Source: Acanthamoeba lenticulata
Lineage: Eukaryota; Discosea; Longamoebia; Acanthamoebidae
Direction: 5' to 3'
DNA length: 64,000 nucleotides
Assembly: GCA_002179805.1 (NCBI GenBank)
Contig: NAVB01000008.1
Span: forward strand, 1 to 64,000
Every line of letters begins with the position of its first letter. Position 1 is the stretch's first letter. Below the pieces are notes generated by a model, which was not told the DNA's origin, did no database searches, and saw only the letters and a program-made list of their open reading frames with translations. Shown here piece by piece: positions 11,125-23,874 of this stretch. The translations under genes and the position numbers were made by a program.

Positions 11125-13110
11125 TTAGGGCTGGGTGGCAACTCGCAGGTAGCTCTTGATGATGGGCATGACCTCGCTGCCGGGGAATCGGCCCAGCGAG
11201 CCGCGCGCGGCGTCGATCTCCGAGAAGTGGGGCAGGCCGTCGCACCCGACGCGCCCGCGCACCCGCTCGGCAGCCTCGCGCTGGGCCTCGGCGGCCGTGA
11301 CGCCCGCGGCCATGCCGAGCTTAGCCTGGAGGACGGCCCACACATCGCGGGCACGGCCGATGACAAAGGGCACGGGCTCGCACGAGTGGTCGCCATAGAG
11401 GACGGGCGTCGAGTGGTCGCCCGTGACGCACAGGCTGTACTCGACGTCCGGGGTCGTCTCAGCCTCGGCCTCGATGAGCTTGCCCACAATGAGGCCCAGC
11501 ATCTCGTCGATCTTAGCCAGGAATTCGAGCTTCCGGTTGATGTTCCTGTCGTGGCCGGCGTCGTCGACGGCCTTGACGTGGACGAACCCAAATTCGTAGT
11601 CCCGCGTGATGAGCGTCTGCACGCCGGTCCGCCCCTTGGCCTGCAGGTCCGTGTGGTAATCGCCCGTTGCGCCGGGCGCGTCGACAATGTCTGTTGTTGA
11701 CGCCCCCGCCCCAACCTCATACATCAGATTGTGTGTTAAAAAGCGGCTCGGCCTTTGAAAGGTACCGATGCTAAGCGACATGCCGAGGCCCTTGATGATG
11801 CACGTGGGGGCCACCATGAAGGCCTTCAGGCCGTGCCTCTTCTCAAAAGCCTCCACCTGAGCCAAGTCCCTCGTCGGGTGAGTACGAAGTGGCGGAGAGG
11901 AAGGAGAGTGGTGTTCGATGTACATCATAGAGGCCGCCGCAGCCGCGCAAGAGGATGACGTTGGCCAGGTCCTTGCCCTCCTTGCCTCGCGCCTCATTGA
12001 TCGGGTGCTGCACCAGCTTGTTGTGGAGGGCCAGCGACAACGCATTCACGATCTGGAAGCAGCAAGAGAGCACAATGTCGCCAAGGCCGGTTAGCGCGAC
12101 ACTGACAACGTGAGTCCCGGAAGACGAGGACGTGCCTCGCTGGTCTTCTGGGCCTCGGGCGAGTCGTCCAGCGGGGCGCACTTGACCAGCGGAAGACTGG
12201 CGTTTGGCAACTCGACGTAAGCCAAGGTTCTAGAGGTGGCTATGACGGCGGGTGAGCGTACTTGTCCTTGAGCGGGTCGGTGCCCGAGATCTGGTCACTC
12301 AGGCCCGGACCGCGCACGCGCACACCACAGCTGTTGGCCCGGTCAATCGGTCGAGTGAGGGCAAGTGTGAGTCACGTTCTGTGAGAAGATCATAGTGTGA
12401 GGTGCTTGACGTACCGGTGCTCCGTGGCGTACTTGAGGTCGACCTGGTACTCGGGAAAACCAGGGATCTCACTGCACGTCGTGAAGCGGGTCAGGCTGGG
12501 CTGGCGGCGCTGAAGTAAAGGGTGGAGAGGGGGAGTACAGGTGGTTGAGGAACTCGCAGAGCGGAGGCCCGAGGTCTTCGAAGTTGCGGTCGGCTCTGCG
12601 AGACACGACGATGTTGGTCTTCGGGTCCAGCGTGGCGAAGTTGGACTGCACACCACACGAGTATTAGTGGTGTCGAGGGACGGTGTACAAAACGTGGTGC
12701 GTTGTTGTGAACCTTGAAGGCAATGTCGCCTGGCTTCATCGGCAGACCAGCACCCATGGTTTCGAAGGCCCCACGCCCTCGATAGTAACTTCCAAGTCCG
12801 AATGGGAGTGGATACAAACACGATTTAATCTCTCGTCTTCAGGTTAACGCTAAAATAAAGCAGACGATACGTACGTGCGAGGCGGGTAGCCCAAGATCGA
12901 GAGGTGAGCAGTGTCACTGCCACATGCGAGGCCAACTTCCACTGGGTCCATCAGCCCGTTGCGCCCGCCCGTAGCGATGGCGTCCATGACAGGCGTGGTG
13001 GCGTGCTGCAGTGGCGTGCGGTGGTTGAGAACCGGAATAGCCACGTCGCCGAGGCCATCCACCATAACGAAGAGGAACTTATGTCGCTTGGCCTGCTGCT
13101 GGTGAGCCAT
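11125..13110 (-). CDS. 2,3-bisphosphoglycerate-independent phosphoglycerate mutase, archaeal-type
   Basis: It interconverts 3- and 2-phosphoglycerate in glycolysis without a bisphosphoglycerate cofactor. The protein belongs to the alkaline-phosphatase superfamily, archaeal (apgM/aPGAM) branch. Visible motifs are the metal-binding VMVDGLGD near the N-terminus, CGSDTAHLSILGY with the nucleophilic Ser, GRGAFETMGAGLP, DFGFVH-like YEFGFVHVKAVDDAGHD, and the C-terminal metal motif VTGDHSTPVLYGDHS. The start MAHQQQAKRHK is at 13110 and the stop TAA at 11125-11127. Eight or so introns separate the exons. The length fits the family (about 400-430 residues after splicing). No targeting signal is seen, so it is probably cytosolic. 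Confidence 0.9.
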
Positions 13111-13658
13111 CTTCGAGTTACACAACGTGAAGGGCTGCTCTCTCTGGTGTGAAGCTGAGAAATGCTGCCTAAATAGCAAAAGGAAAAGAATCAAAAACTC
13201 GTGCTGGACAGGTCCGCTCCAGCACGAAGAAGAAACGAGAGTTGTCTTCTTGCGTAGTAGGAAACAGGAATGCAACCTCTCTTTGAATTATAGTCATGAT
13301 CGCTGGCTACTCGTGGCAAGAGGAAGTCTCCATATACCGAGATGTGGCGAGGCTAGCCACAGCAGTGCATGGCAAACAAGCTGATCAGGCAAGCTCTTGC
13401 TGCCGCGCTGTCCTTGGCCAAGCGTCTGGAGACCTGCCATCACGATGACCTCTATGGAATGTTTGGCATGCACAGCGCCATGGCCAAACATAGACGCACC
13501 AAACACGGACGCCAGCAACCCTCGCTTCGTCGACGCTCGTGCCTCACCCACCGTGCCGCCACGGACAGCACACCCGGAGGCAAAGAAAGAAAGAAAGAAA
13601 GCGCCGCTCCCTTCGCTCGTGTTGCAGCCAAGCCAACAGACAGAGCATCGTTCATCAT
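13111..13658. promoter_or_regulatory. Divergent promoter region between iPGM and the F-box/WD40 gene
   Basis: These 548 bases separate two divergently transcribed genes. Short open frames are present on both strands but none resembles a protein family. A GAAAGAAAGAAAG run lies near 13584-13600. No defined promoter element could be assigned. Confidence 0.4.
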
Positions 13659-16293
13659 GCAACAAAATCAAGAAGATGAATCCAAGGTTCGTTGTCAGAA
13701 TTGTGCGGCTACCAAGTGTCACTTCTGCTCACCACTCTCCGCACCCCAGCACGTTTCGCCAGCTGTTGTTGGTTCAGGCCCTGAGGTGCGCGTCTTCATT
13801 TTTCATCCTGTTCTTCCTCGCTACTTGTCTCATCTTTCCCCCATCACGCTGCGTGACTGCAGCCGAGCTCGGCGAAGCAGGCAAAGAAGAAGACCAAAAA
13901 GGACAGCACCACCGAGGCCGCGGCCGCGGCATCAGAGACTGGCGACCCGGTAGCTGCGGCCAAGAAGAAAAAGAAGAAGGAGAAAGGGAAGAGCCCGCGC
14001 GGAGAGAAGGCCAAGAAGAAGCGAGAGAAAAAGGAGCACAAAGAGAAGGGTGGCCCTGAGGAGGAAGCGAGGAAAGCGGCCAAAAGGAAGAAGAAGAAAG
14101 AGTCCAAGGACAAGCGGGCGGTGCATCCCATCAATGTGCTGCAGCTGCCAGACGAAGTGCAGCTCCTCATCTTGAGCTTCCTGGCTGCGCCTGGCCTCTG
14201 CACTGCGTCGCGTGTCTGCAAAGAGGTTCGTCGCTAGCTCTACACGGGGCCTGCACTGCTTGTCTCTGCCTATTGACGCTGCAACAACGCCGTTGTCTGC
14301 GCGCGTAGTGGTACCGCCTGACGGCAGACGACCACATCTGGAGTGGCGCCTTTGCTCGCCGCTACCGCACGTCGCACCGTAAGTTCGAGGCCCAAGCACG
14401 AAGCCAGGCCGAGGCGGCTGGCGCCCCGCCCGCGCAGCTACCATGGAAGCAACTCTACCGCCAGCGCGAGGTGCCCTGTTTTTTCTTCTTCCTCCTCCTC
14501 TACTCGACTCTTGCGCTTGTGTCTGAGTGACTCATGACGTCTACACAGCGACAAGAGAACAACTGGAGAAAGGGGAATGTCAAGCCGTCGGTGATCCAGC
14601 TCACGGACATCGTCTACTGCCTCAACTTCAACGATAAAATAATTGGTAAGGCTGGTGTACTACTGATCGTGAATATTAGCGGAGGGGGGTCTGACGAATC
14701 CATCGTGGTCCGACTCATTATCTTCCATCATGTCAGTCGCGTCCTTGCGTGATGATCTCATCCGCGTGATCGACGTCCGCACGGGCAAGACGACACGGCT
14801 GCTTCGTGGCCACCGCGGCTTTGTGGGTCCGTCTTTCTTCTTCTTCTTCTTCTTCCTCCTCCTCAGTTGTTTGTTTGCGCCTCTTTTCTTACCGCAACTC
14901 AACCGCACAGGCACATGCGACTTTGATGACCAGTTCGTTGTACGTTGCAATTGCACTCGCACGCTTGCGCAAGCAAGGGCATAGAAAACAAATTTGGGGG
15001 AGGGAGAAGGCCTCGGCTGGGCTGAACTGTTGTTGCTTGTGTGGCATGCTTGGGTTGGCGGGTGGACGGGGTGCAGTACTCGGGCTCTTGGGACAAATCC
15101 ATCAAAAGTACGTTGTTGGTGCCCTCTGCTCTCTTCTTCTTGTTCTTCTGCCAGAGTTCTGTTCCGTCCGCAAGGTCATAGAAAAAGGCTTGGAGTCTTC
15201 AAAACTCACTGTTGTGTGCATTGCCGCCACCATCACTATCGCCATCACCAGTCTGGAGCCTCGATAACGGGCGGCTAGTGCGTAGTTTCGATAACGCACA
15301 CCCGGCCGAGGTGGTAGTCCTCAAGTTTAACCCGCGTACCCTCGTCTCGGGCTCGGCCGACACGAATATCAAGGCACGCGCCCTTCACCCGCGTGGCCCT
15401 ATCGAGCCATCGCTCATTTATTCGCGGGGGAGGGGGATGGCAGGTCTGGGACCTGGAGCGGGCCGCGAGCACGGCCACTCTGCGCGGCCACACCAAGGAC
15501 GTGTGCACGCTCCAGTTCGACGAGCACCAGGTCATCTCGGGCTCGCGTGACTCCACCATCAAGATATGGGACATGCGCTCGATGCAGGCTACAAACACGC
15601 TGACCGAGCACACCGATGGTGTGTGGTCCCTCCAGTACGAGGACTACGAACTGGTCTCGGCCTCGAGAGGTGCTTTGCTCCGTTCACTTTGAGCTGTTGT
15701 TCCCGCATCCTGGATGCTGTTCTCACTACCGTACGTACACAGACACGACCGTCAAGGTGTGGGACCTGCGCGCTGGCAAGTCACGAATGACCTTGCGCGG
15801 TGCGCTTCTCCTGTTCCGGGCAGCACACACGTGATTGTTGGCGCGCTGATGGGTTGGTGTTTGGAACGCACAGGCCACACGGACAAGGTGCTGACGATGA
15901 TGTTTGACGAGTCCAAGATCGTGACGGGCGGCCAAGACCACGCCATCCGTGTATGGCGTCTTCCCCTTCCCCTCCTCTCTGATTACAGCTGCTCATAGTG
16001 GTGAGGGCCCAACTGGTCAGGTGTGGGATCGCGAGACGGGCACTCCTTACGGGCCACTCCCGATCGGCCACAAGAGTGCGCACTTGCCCCCGCCTCTGCG
16101 AGCGTGCTTCTTGCAGGATGAGCAAAGAGACTGATGATGAGACTTTCTGTTTCGTGTGGTGCTTACGGTGGCGGGCGAGGTAGACAAGGTCTGGACGCTC
16201 AAGTTTCGCGGCGACACGCTCGTGTCGGGCTCGCACGACATGACGATACGCGTCTCCCGCTTCGATCAAGCCTACGCACGGCGATACTTGTAA
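13659..16293 (+). CDS. F-box and WD40-repeat protein (SCF substrate adaptor type)
   Basis: Two tiny coding exons (30 bases from ATG 13659, then about 36 bases near 13752-13787) join in phase to a Lys-rich segment. An F-box follows (INVLQLPDEVQLLILSFL ... TASRVCKEWYRLTADDHIW), and then seven or eight WD40 repeats spread over many small exons. Repeat units show GHRGF/GHTKDV starts and SGSRDSTIKIWD, SGSADTNIK, TGGQDHAIRVW and SGSHDMTIRV ends. The stop is TAA 16291-16293. By family, the F-box would bind Skp1 and the propeller a phosphorylated substrate in an SCF ubiquitin ligase, as in Fbw7/Cdc4. The substrate is unknown. The long basic segment before the F-box may be a nuclear localisation region. 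Confidence 0.85.
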
Positions 16294-16993
16294 TGTGGGC
16301 AGATAAAAAACAATTAGCGCAAATTCTCTTGTAAAATACAATGAAGTAAAATAACTATTGAAAATATGCAAAGAATGCTGTTCCCATAAGTGGAGGAGGA
16401 GACCCGGCGTACAAAGGGTGGCGGACAAGAAAATGGAAGGTTAATGATAGTCGGAGGCGATCGAAGCCACGGCGGACGGACTAGTCCGTGCGAAGCGTGT
16501 GGTCAAAAGTTCTCCAAGACTGAAACCCGGTGGGTGTTGCTCTCTTTCCTGCTCTCGGGCTCGTCCCGGTTGTGGGTTGCAGCAATCCCGGACATGTTCA
16601 TGCAAGTCAATCGACAACTCAAGATAAACATGATACATCACATACAACTCCAAATGCAGCTTGGAGTGGGTTACCATCACCCCTTCAGGGGCCACTCGGC
16701 TAGCGTAGGCGAGACCGTGTAGTCACCAAGGTACCTTCGCCTAATTCTTTAGCTTCAATCCAGGCTTGAAGAAGTGATGGACGCTTCACCAGGGCACCAC
16801 CGGAGAACAACTGCTGCACCGCGTCAGCGGGAAATGGGCGCTTGCTGGGTGGTACGCGCTACAGACATTTTCGCGGGCCACCGTACAGGAGGTCCTGCAC
16901 ATTCCACGTTACGCGTGTAACCTCGTGCCAGACGGAGTTTTATCCACTTTTCCTCCTGCGAGTACAACTATAAACCTTGCCCTGCCGCCAAGG
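16294..16993. other. Intergenic region, nothing recognised
   Basis: The first 100 bases are the AT-rich 3' end of the F-box/WD40 gene. The remainder holds only short frames. A stretch near 16485-16530 encodes a CEACGQ-like motif, but it is isolated and has no second Cys/His pair. The last 80 bases are the probable leader of the glycosyltransferase gene. Confidence 0.4.
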
Positions 16994-19051
16994 ATGCCGC
17001 GAGAGACAGTTTGGCGGTTGCTGCTCCTCTTGGTTGGAGTTTCTTCCTTGTATCTTTATCTCTACAGCAGCAGCATCAAGACCACTCGCGCTAGTCTGCC
17101 ACCCCTCCATGCGAAAACAGACGCCGACAGCAAGATCATGGAGGGGCGTGTATGCCCTCCACCAACCTTTTCCGTGCGCGTCGCCTTTACTGGTAACGAC
17201 AAGTACCAGCAGCTGCCTCTCCTAGCATATGGGGGCATCGAAGCCGCCGGTACGAGATCGCTCTAAGAGAATTGGTTAGAGAGCTGAGGCTTTGTACACA
17301 CACATACATACAGTGGATAACCTGGCCAAAGGTGTGACTTATTACATGGAACGCGCAAAGAAGGTCGTCTATCAGCTTTGCCCTCCTCTACCTCCCTCAT
17401 CTTCGTAGGCATGAATGAATTGAAGTTCTGGTGTGCCCCTCTGCAGAGGGAGTACGGGGAGTGGTGTGCGAACGGGTGGGTCGAGATCTCCGAATTCATT
17501 GCCGTGGTACCTGGCCGCACGCAGGTTACCGATGGCACTCTCTACCCATTCCGGGTAAGACGTTTATTGCTCGACTTTCTCCTCTTCCTCTTGTCTTGAT
17601 GGTCACCAGTTTTACTTTGCTTGGCATGCCTCTTCGGCAGATATTGGAGACTGCATGTAAAGCACCATGTGACTATCAAGCCTACATCTCCCAGGTTCTG
17701 CTTCCTCCCCTTCGTTCCTTTATGCATGGTGGTGGACACAGCCAGCGTGACATGATGAACATGTGTGTTGGGTCATGTGACCGGCGTGACATGATGGTCT
17801 GGGTCATGTGACCGGCGTGACATGATGATCATGTGTGTTGGGTCATGTGACCGCCGACAGGTGCGCGACATCCTCGCAAAGGAGCAGGTTGACGTGATTT
17901 GGTGCCAGGGCAAGTGGAGCGCCGACAGCCTTCAATCACTCAAGCTACCCATGATCGCTATTGGGCATGACAGGTGCTTGCTCTCTCTTTCTCTCTTGTT
18001 ATCCCTTTGTTTGACACGCGCACAGCGGTGGAAAGACATTCGACTTTGGGGACGACGACATCCACATGCGGCATTACCGCTTCGTCTCGCGACGGCAGCG
18101 GGAGCTCTACGTCACCAACGAGAAGGAGGCGCGGAGCTCCTCGGCTCTGTGGCAGGGCGTGGCCGACGACGAATTCGTCCTGGGGGACCCGGCAGAGCGG
18201 AAGTACTTCGTCTACCTGAGCGGACCCTCGTGGGGCCGACAGAAGGGCATCGACGAGGTCAAGCGGCTCGTCCAACAGTTCCCCGAGGATGAGTTCCGGG
18301 CCTACGGCAACAACGACGTAAACGCCCTCCCTCTCTCGCGCCTGCGCCGCGGCGGGGGTACCTGAGCGCGAGCTTTGTTGCACACGCAGCTCGAGAATGA
18401 GCTGCGCAGTTTTGCCGAGCAACATCCCAATTTCAAGTGGTGGCCAGAGCTGAAACGAGGTCCCGTTCCATTGCAACGCCCCCCCCCCCAAGAGTGAGAC
18501 TGTAGGCCTCACTTCGAACGTGACTTGGGCGTGTGTTGTGTTGCAGGCAAAGAACACCGCGATGTGTTCAAAATGGCCAAGGGACTGCTGATGTTCACAA
18601 GGATGGAAGAGGTGCCTTCTTGCCTCCCTTTCTCCTGTTGTTCTCTCTTTCTCTCCTTCATGTTTTTTTTATTATTATAATTGTCATTAGGCCTTTGGTC
18701 GAGTCACGATCGAAGCTCTGTCCAAGGGGACGCCAGTCTTTGGCACGGTGAACGGCGCCAACAAGGAGCTTATCCTGCCGGATGTGGGCTTTGCCTCGAA
18801 CAACTTTGAGGTGACTCTGTCGTCCCTTCTCCCCGCGCCACTCAGGAGACTGACCCTCCTCTACCCCTTCCTCTCTTTTCGCATATGGTACCTGTTTGCA
18901 GGAGGTGAGCCAACACCTGCACGACAAGTTCAACTACACACACATCCAGCAGCTGGCAAGACAACGGCACCACGTCGAGTACGAGTTGGAAGGGATGCTG
19001 GAGATCTCCCGTCGGATGCTCACGCGGGCCGAGGTTGTCTCCCTGAACTAG
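16994..19051 (+). CDS. GT4-like glycosyltransferase with N-terminal signal anchor
   Basis: This is a type II membrane or secreted glycosyltransferase of the GT-B fold. It begins MPRETVWRLLLLLVGVSSLY, a clear signal-anchor. The N-domain has LPLLAYGGIEAAVDNLAKG, the YGGIE motif of GT4 enzymes. The C-domain has the donor-binding motif MEEAFGRVTIEALSKGTPVFGT (E-x7-E), followed by the variable donor loop. Exons join across about nine introns, and the stop is TAG 19049-19051. It likely acts in the Golgi or ER and transfers a sugar from a nucleotide-sugar, but donor and acceptor cannot be told. An in-frame upstream ATG at 16925 would lengthen the N-terminus by 23 residues. The start at 16994 is preferred because it puts the hydrophobic segment next to the start. 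Confidence 0.82.
17745..17853 (+). repeat. Three-copy minisatellite inside an intron
   Basis: There are three head-to-tail copies of a unit starting GCGTGACATGATG and ending GGGTCATGTGACCG: 17745-17783 (39 bases), 17784-17814 (31 bases, with 8 bases missing in the middle) and 17815-17853 (39 bases). It lies in an intron of the glycosyltransferase gene just before the acceptor CCGACAG at 17860. Confidence 0.85.
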
Positions 19052-19171
19052 TAAATTCGGCGCAAGTCCACTTCAACAACAAGCGAACTCGACGCAACCA
19101 AGACGCAAGCGTGTGCAGCTTGAAATGGTTCGTTTTTATGTGCAGCCTGCGATGTGGCGAGAGACAACGTC

Positions 19172-21599
19172 TCAGAGAGCCGAGGCCTTGGGCCACTGGT
19201 AGCCGGGCGTAAGACGGAAGCCACGCGCCCTGATAAACTCGTCCGCCTGCGCGAGGGTGATTAGCGCGACGGACAAGGAAGACACCATGTCGAAAGAGAG
19301 GAGCCGCACCTCTTGCGGTCCACGCGACCCGTAGGTGTAGGGGAGCGGCTTCACCTTCTGGTCTTCCAGGTGGTGCAGGATCGGCGTGAAGATGTCCCAT
19401 GCTGGTCACCACGCCACACCCACAACGTCAGACTCCCTCTTGTTGTCTGCAGACCCAACAAAGCGAAGAACAAACAACGCACCGGCGGCCAGCTCGTCAT
19501 CGCGGACAAAGAGCCGGTGATCTCCTGTGTTCTCATCGGTGAGTCGTCAGCTCGGCTGCTGGCCCAAGGGCAGCCAAAAGGGGGGGGGCTAAAGAAGGGA
19601 TGACGCACCCTTGATTACGTCCAATATGAGGCGCTCGTATGCGCCGGGGATGCGCGGAGCCTTGCCTTCGGTCTCGAAGCGCTTCTTGTAGGTGAGGTCC
19701 AGCTCGGTCAGCGCCCGCTCCTCCGTCAAGCCTGCACGCACGAATTCATCGTCAGGCAACAGACGCTTCACGCCTTCCTGGCGGCCTCTGAACCTGGCTT
19801 CTTGGTGAGCATCTTGAGGTAGACGGCCTCGTTGGGCTGCACCCGCAGAACCAGCTCGTTCGGCGGCAGGTCTTCCTCCTCGCCAAAGAGGGTCCGAAGC
19901 TTCGATGGCTTGAACTGGATTCGAATCTCTGCTTATGTGCGCACGCAAGGATTGTTAGGACTGCGCGTTTTCTTCGTCAGCTTACTCGCCGCGTCGTACC
20001 TGACTTGTGTGTGTCGAGCGCTTTGCCGCTCTTCAAGATAAAGGGCGTGCCCTCCCACCTCTCGTTGTCGATCTGTAGCTCGGTCACGGCAAAGGTCGAG
20101 GTGAGCGAGTTCTTGTCGGGCACCGACGGGTCGTCCGTGTAGCCCTTCTTCTGGCCGTCTTCAGAGGCCTTGTACTGGCCGACGAGCATGTCGTCGGGCT
20201 TAATGGCCGCAATCTTCTTCAACACCTTGGTCTTCGCATCCCTAAAGGTCCGTCCCCACAAGCGGGGCCCAACAGGTTATCACCTCGAGCCGGCCTCAAG
20301 AAGTGGCCCGGAGGCGGGAGGCAAGAGCGGGCGCGCACTGGATGTCGGAGGCGCCCAGAGACTTGGGCGGCTCCATGGCCACGAGGGCGAGCACCTGGAT
20401 CAGGTGGTTTTGCATCACGTCTCTGATGATCCCAAACTGTGTTCATCGTCACAGAAGAATAACGCATGAGCTTTAGAAGAAGAGGAAGGAAGAGGCCACG
20501 AAGGAGCAAGAGAAGAAGCAAGAGAGAGGTGCTAGCAATCGAACCTCATCAAAGTACCCGCCTCGGCCCTCAGCGCCAAAGTCCTCCTCGAGGGTGATCC
20601 GCACGTTGGCGATGTGCTCTTTGTTCCAAACTGATGAATCGGGAAGGACGCGCCATCGGGGAGTTGTCAGTTAAAGGGACCAATGTCCAACCAGGGCAGG
20701 GAAACACTACGTACTGGGCTCAAAGACCTCGTTCGCGAACCGGAGCACGAGCAGGTTCTGCACCATCTCTTTGCCGAGGTAGTGGTCGATACGATAGACA
20801 TCGTCTTCCTCGAATAGCTGTACGTTCCCATTGAGCGTGAGTGAGTGCAGCGATGCAAAGGGGCGGGTATGGGTCTTGTTCTACCTTGCCAAGCTTGCGC
20901 CCCAACTCGGCAGAAGACTCGGCGTCGCGGCCAAAGGGCTTCTCCAGCACGAACCGGTTCCAGCCCTTCTTGCTCAGGCCCGCATCTGTTTCATGAGACT
21001 CGTAACGTCAGCGTGTACTGGACGAGTTGCTGGTAATGAAGGCTCGCCATTCATTGCTGCAGACCCGAACGTACCGCGAATGGCCTTGGCAGCGTCAGCG
21101 TAGACTGAAGGCGGGATGGCCAAGTAGAACAGGCGGTTTGCTCCGCTCTCACCAGCTTGCTCTTCATGCTCCTTGAGTTTCTTGTCCAGGTCGGCAAAAG
21201 CCTCCGATTCATCGTACTTGCCTCGATGGTAGATGCACTTGTCCAGGAACTAGTGGTGGTATTGCCCGAAGTGTGTAAGCGCGTTGATCAAGGGCAAGGG
21301 GCTACCAACAGAACACATACCTCCTTGCGCTTCTTCTCGTCTGCCTCCTTGTTCGCGTCATCGATGTTGAACTTCTCGCTGATCTTCTTCTTGAACTCGT
21401 CGTCGCTGAGCTCTGAGCGGGCGTGCCCGACGATAACGACCGACTGAGGAAGCAAGTCCTGCTTGTAGAGCGCGAACAAGGAGGGGAACACCATCTTCTT
21501 GGCCAAGTCTCCTGAGGCACCGAGGACCACAATGCTCAAGTGCCCATCGTTCTTTCCGCGGGCTTTGGCCTCATCCTTGTGCTGTGTGCCTTGGCTCAT
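19172..21599 (-). CDS. G6PD: Glucose-6-phosphate 1-dehydrogenase
   Basis: This is the first enzyme of the oxidative pentose phosphate pathway, making NADPH from glucose-6-phosphate. The NADP-binding fold is [21 protein letters not shown] with GxxGDLA. The conserved EKPFGRD appears, and the catalytic motif is [16 protein letters not shown], with the active-site His and Lys. Further on are [12 protein letters not shown], the C-terminal LDLTYKKRF, and PYTYGSRGP. About eleven exons span 2.4 kb. The start MSQGTQHKD is at 21599 and the stop TGA at 19172-19174. The length (about 510 residues) is normal. There is no plastid or ER signal, so it is cytosolic. Confidence 0.95.
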
Positions 21600-21888
21600 A
21601 TTGTGCGTAGCGCGTGTTGTTCTTCAAGTGTGGGGAATTCTTACTCTGTTTGTATTGAGACGAGGGGCTTGTCCAGCGGCACCTCAGGTACTCGCTGAGA
21701 GCCGTCATCGGCAGCTCAGGAACTTGAGACGAGATCCAGCGCTAGTCTGCTGCCTGTTTTCAACTGTTTGTCGCGCCTACTTGCTTCTCTTCACAAAAAG
21801 AAAAGACGAGAGAAAAGATTGTTTTTCACTGGAACGTTACTTCGAGGAGATCAAATAACGTGTTCGGCACTGATTCACTGGACGTTGA

Positions 21889-23874
21889 ATGCAGCAGCAA
21901 ACCTACAACCCCTCGGTGCGCTTCCCTCCGAAATTGGACTTCAGGCAGCATATCGCTCACTTATTCTAGCGTAGGAAGCGTATTTGGAGGGCTTTCTGCT
22001 GAAGCAAGGTGCCAAAGGCCTCATCAAGGGCTTCAAAAAACGATGGTTTGTCCTGCTGTGCTTTGTGACCATTTTGAACTATTAATCGATTATGTTCAAC
22101 TTCACCAGGTTCGTGCTGACCGACGGCAAGCTCACCTACTCGCGCTCCCCCTACAGCCCCGTACACTGTCCTTCTCTTCTTGTGGCCTTGGCGTCTTATT
22201 CACTTTGTCGTGTTTATCTCACGTAGGAGATAGGCCATGTCAAAATGGACGACTGCACCAGGTTGGTGGCCAAGACTGAAGGCAAGGAGGGCAGCCAGAA
22301 GTACATCTTCGTCCTCCAAACCAACTTTGGCCGCGACTACATCTTGCAGGCCGCCTCCGAAACTGGTACGCTACGCGCCTCTCTGCTCATGACCACCTCT
22401 TTTTCTTGTCGTTATTGACAGCACACGTCAATCAACAGAACAGATGCGGTGGCTCGAAGCCCTCAACAGCTATCACGGTCTCGCCACCAACGGGGCGCGG
22501 CCGCTGCTCGACTCGCAGGTGGCCAACCAGGTCGAGGCGCAGCGCGCCGAGCGCGCCCGCCGCCGTGCGACCATCATGCACGCCAGCGGAGGAAGCGACG
22601 AGAACGCGTCGGCGCTTGGGGCCGCCGCCGCTTCGGCCGCGACCGCCGGCCAGAAGCGGCCGGTAAGCATGATGGACCCACAGCTCAACTTTGCCGCTCT
22701 CCAGAGGGATCTGGCCGCCCTCAACAGCCTCGGCCCGGCCAGTCCTCCTGCTGGGCCCTCTGCTGCCGCGGGAGGACGTCCACAGGCGAGAGGACCGCCG
22801 CCAGCCGAGGCGGCCGCGACTTCCACGTCCACGTCATCATCGGCGTCGTCATCATCGGCGACGACGGCGACCTCATTGGCTTCCGCTCCATCAATGTCAA
22901 TGACGAGCGTCCAGCCGCGGGAGGGCGGCGCCTCGCTGGCCCCGCCTGGGCTCGAGGCGCGATCGCCTCGCGTTGATGCCGCTTCGACCACCGCCAGCCA
23001 ACCGGCGGTCGACGACTCGTCCGAGTCCGAGTCAGATGACGAGCCGGCCGTCGGCAGCGTCGATCCTCGGGTACGACGACCTTGATCCTCCACCTGGATG
23101 GAAACCGATGAAGCGCACTCACACTCGAGGGCCCTCTCTGGGGACGGCGAACAGGGCGAGGGCAAGGGCGGGATGGGGCGGATGACGAAACTGCTCAAAG
23201 GGCGCAAGAAGAAAAACGACCTGCTCGCCGTGCGTTGCCCCCCCCCCGCCGACCCACAGTGAAGAATGAAGCACGCTCAACGACTTGGACGACAGGAGTT
23301 GAGCCAGCGAGTGGCGGCGCTCGAGGAGAAACTCAAGGAGAGCGAGCAGCAGAACGAGGAACGGAGGCAGGCACAGGAGATCCTGAACGAGGAGCTTCTC
23401 GAGCAGCGTCGACGATACGACGAGGATAAGCTCCAGTGGGCCGCCAGCGTCGATCAACTCAAGGAAAAGTACGCGTTTCGCTTTCGTTCTTTTGTCGTCT
23501 TCGTTTTTTTCTCGCTCGGAACTAAAACAGAATCGAACGAAACAAACACAAACAGGTATTTTCAGAGTCTGGTCGTCTCAGCTAAGCTCAACCACATGCT
23601 CTCCACCAGCGACGGCACTTCCATCAACATCCGCGCGCCCGCCCTCTGGGAGCAGGCCGTGGCCGAGGACGTCGAGGTGGAGAACTTTTCCAATTACATC
23701 GCGGAGCACATGGACGCTGCCGCAGCCGCAGCCGCGCCCCGCAGCGACCGTCGATCGGCTCAGGTCTCCAACGGCCAGCCGCGAGGAGGACAAGGGGGCA
23801 AGCTGGGCTACGACCAGTACTACTCGTACGTGCGCGACGAGGACGACGCCCCACAGGCCCGGCGGCTGGTGTAA
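21889..23874 (+). CDS. PH-domain protein with low-complexity linker and coiled coil
   Basis: A 27-base first exon (MQQQTYNPS, 21889-21915) joins in phase 0 to the PH domain. The domain starts EAYLEGFLLKQGAKGLIKGFKKRWFVLTDGKL and ends with the conserved Trp of TEQMRWLEALNSY. A linker of about 250 residues rich in Ala, Ser and Pro follows, then a short DLDPPPGWKP motif. A coiled coil (about ELSQRVAALEEKLKESEQQ to WAASVDQLKEKY) and a C-terminal segment ending ARRLV complete the protein. The stop is at 23872-23874. The PH domain should bind phosphoinositides or a protein at membranes, and the coiled coil suggests dimerisation, as in adaptors for actin or small GTPase signalling. The partner is unknown. 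Confidence 0.8.

Noticed and set aside
16485..16530. Zinc-finger-like CEACGQ motif
   Set aside because: There is a single Cys pair with no following His/Cys pair, and it sits in a short frame between genes.
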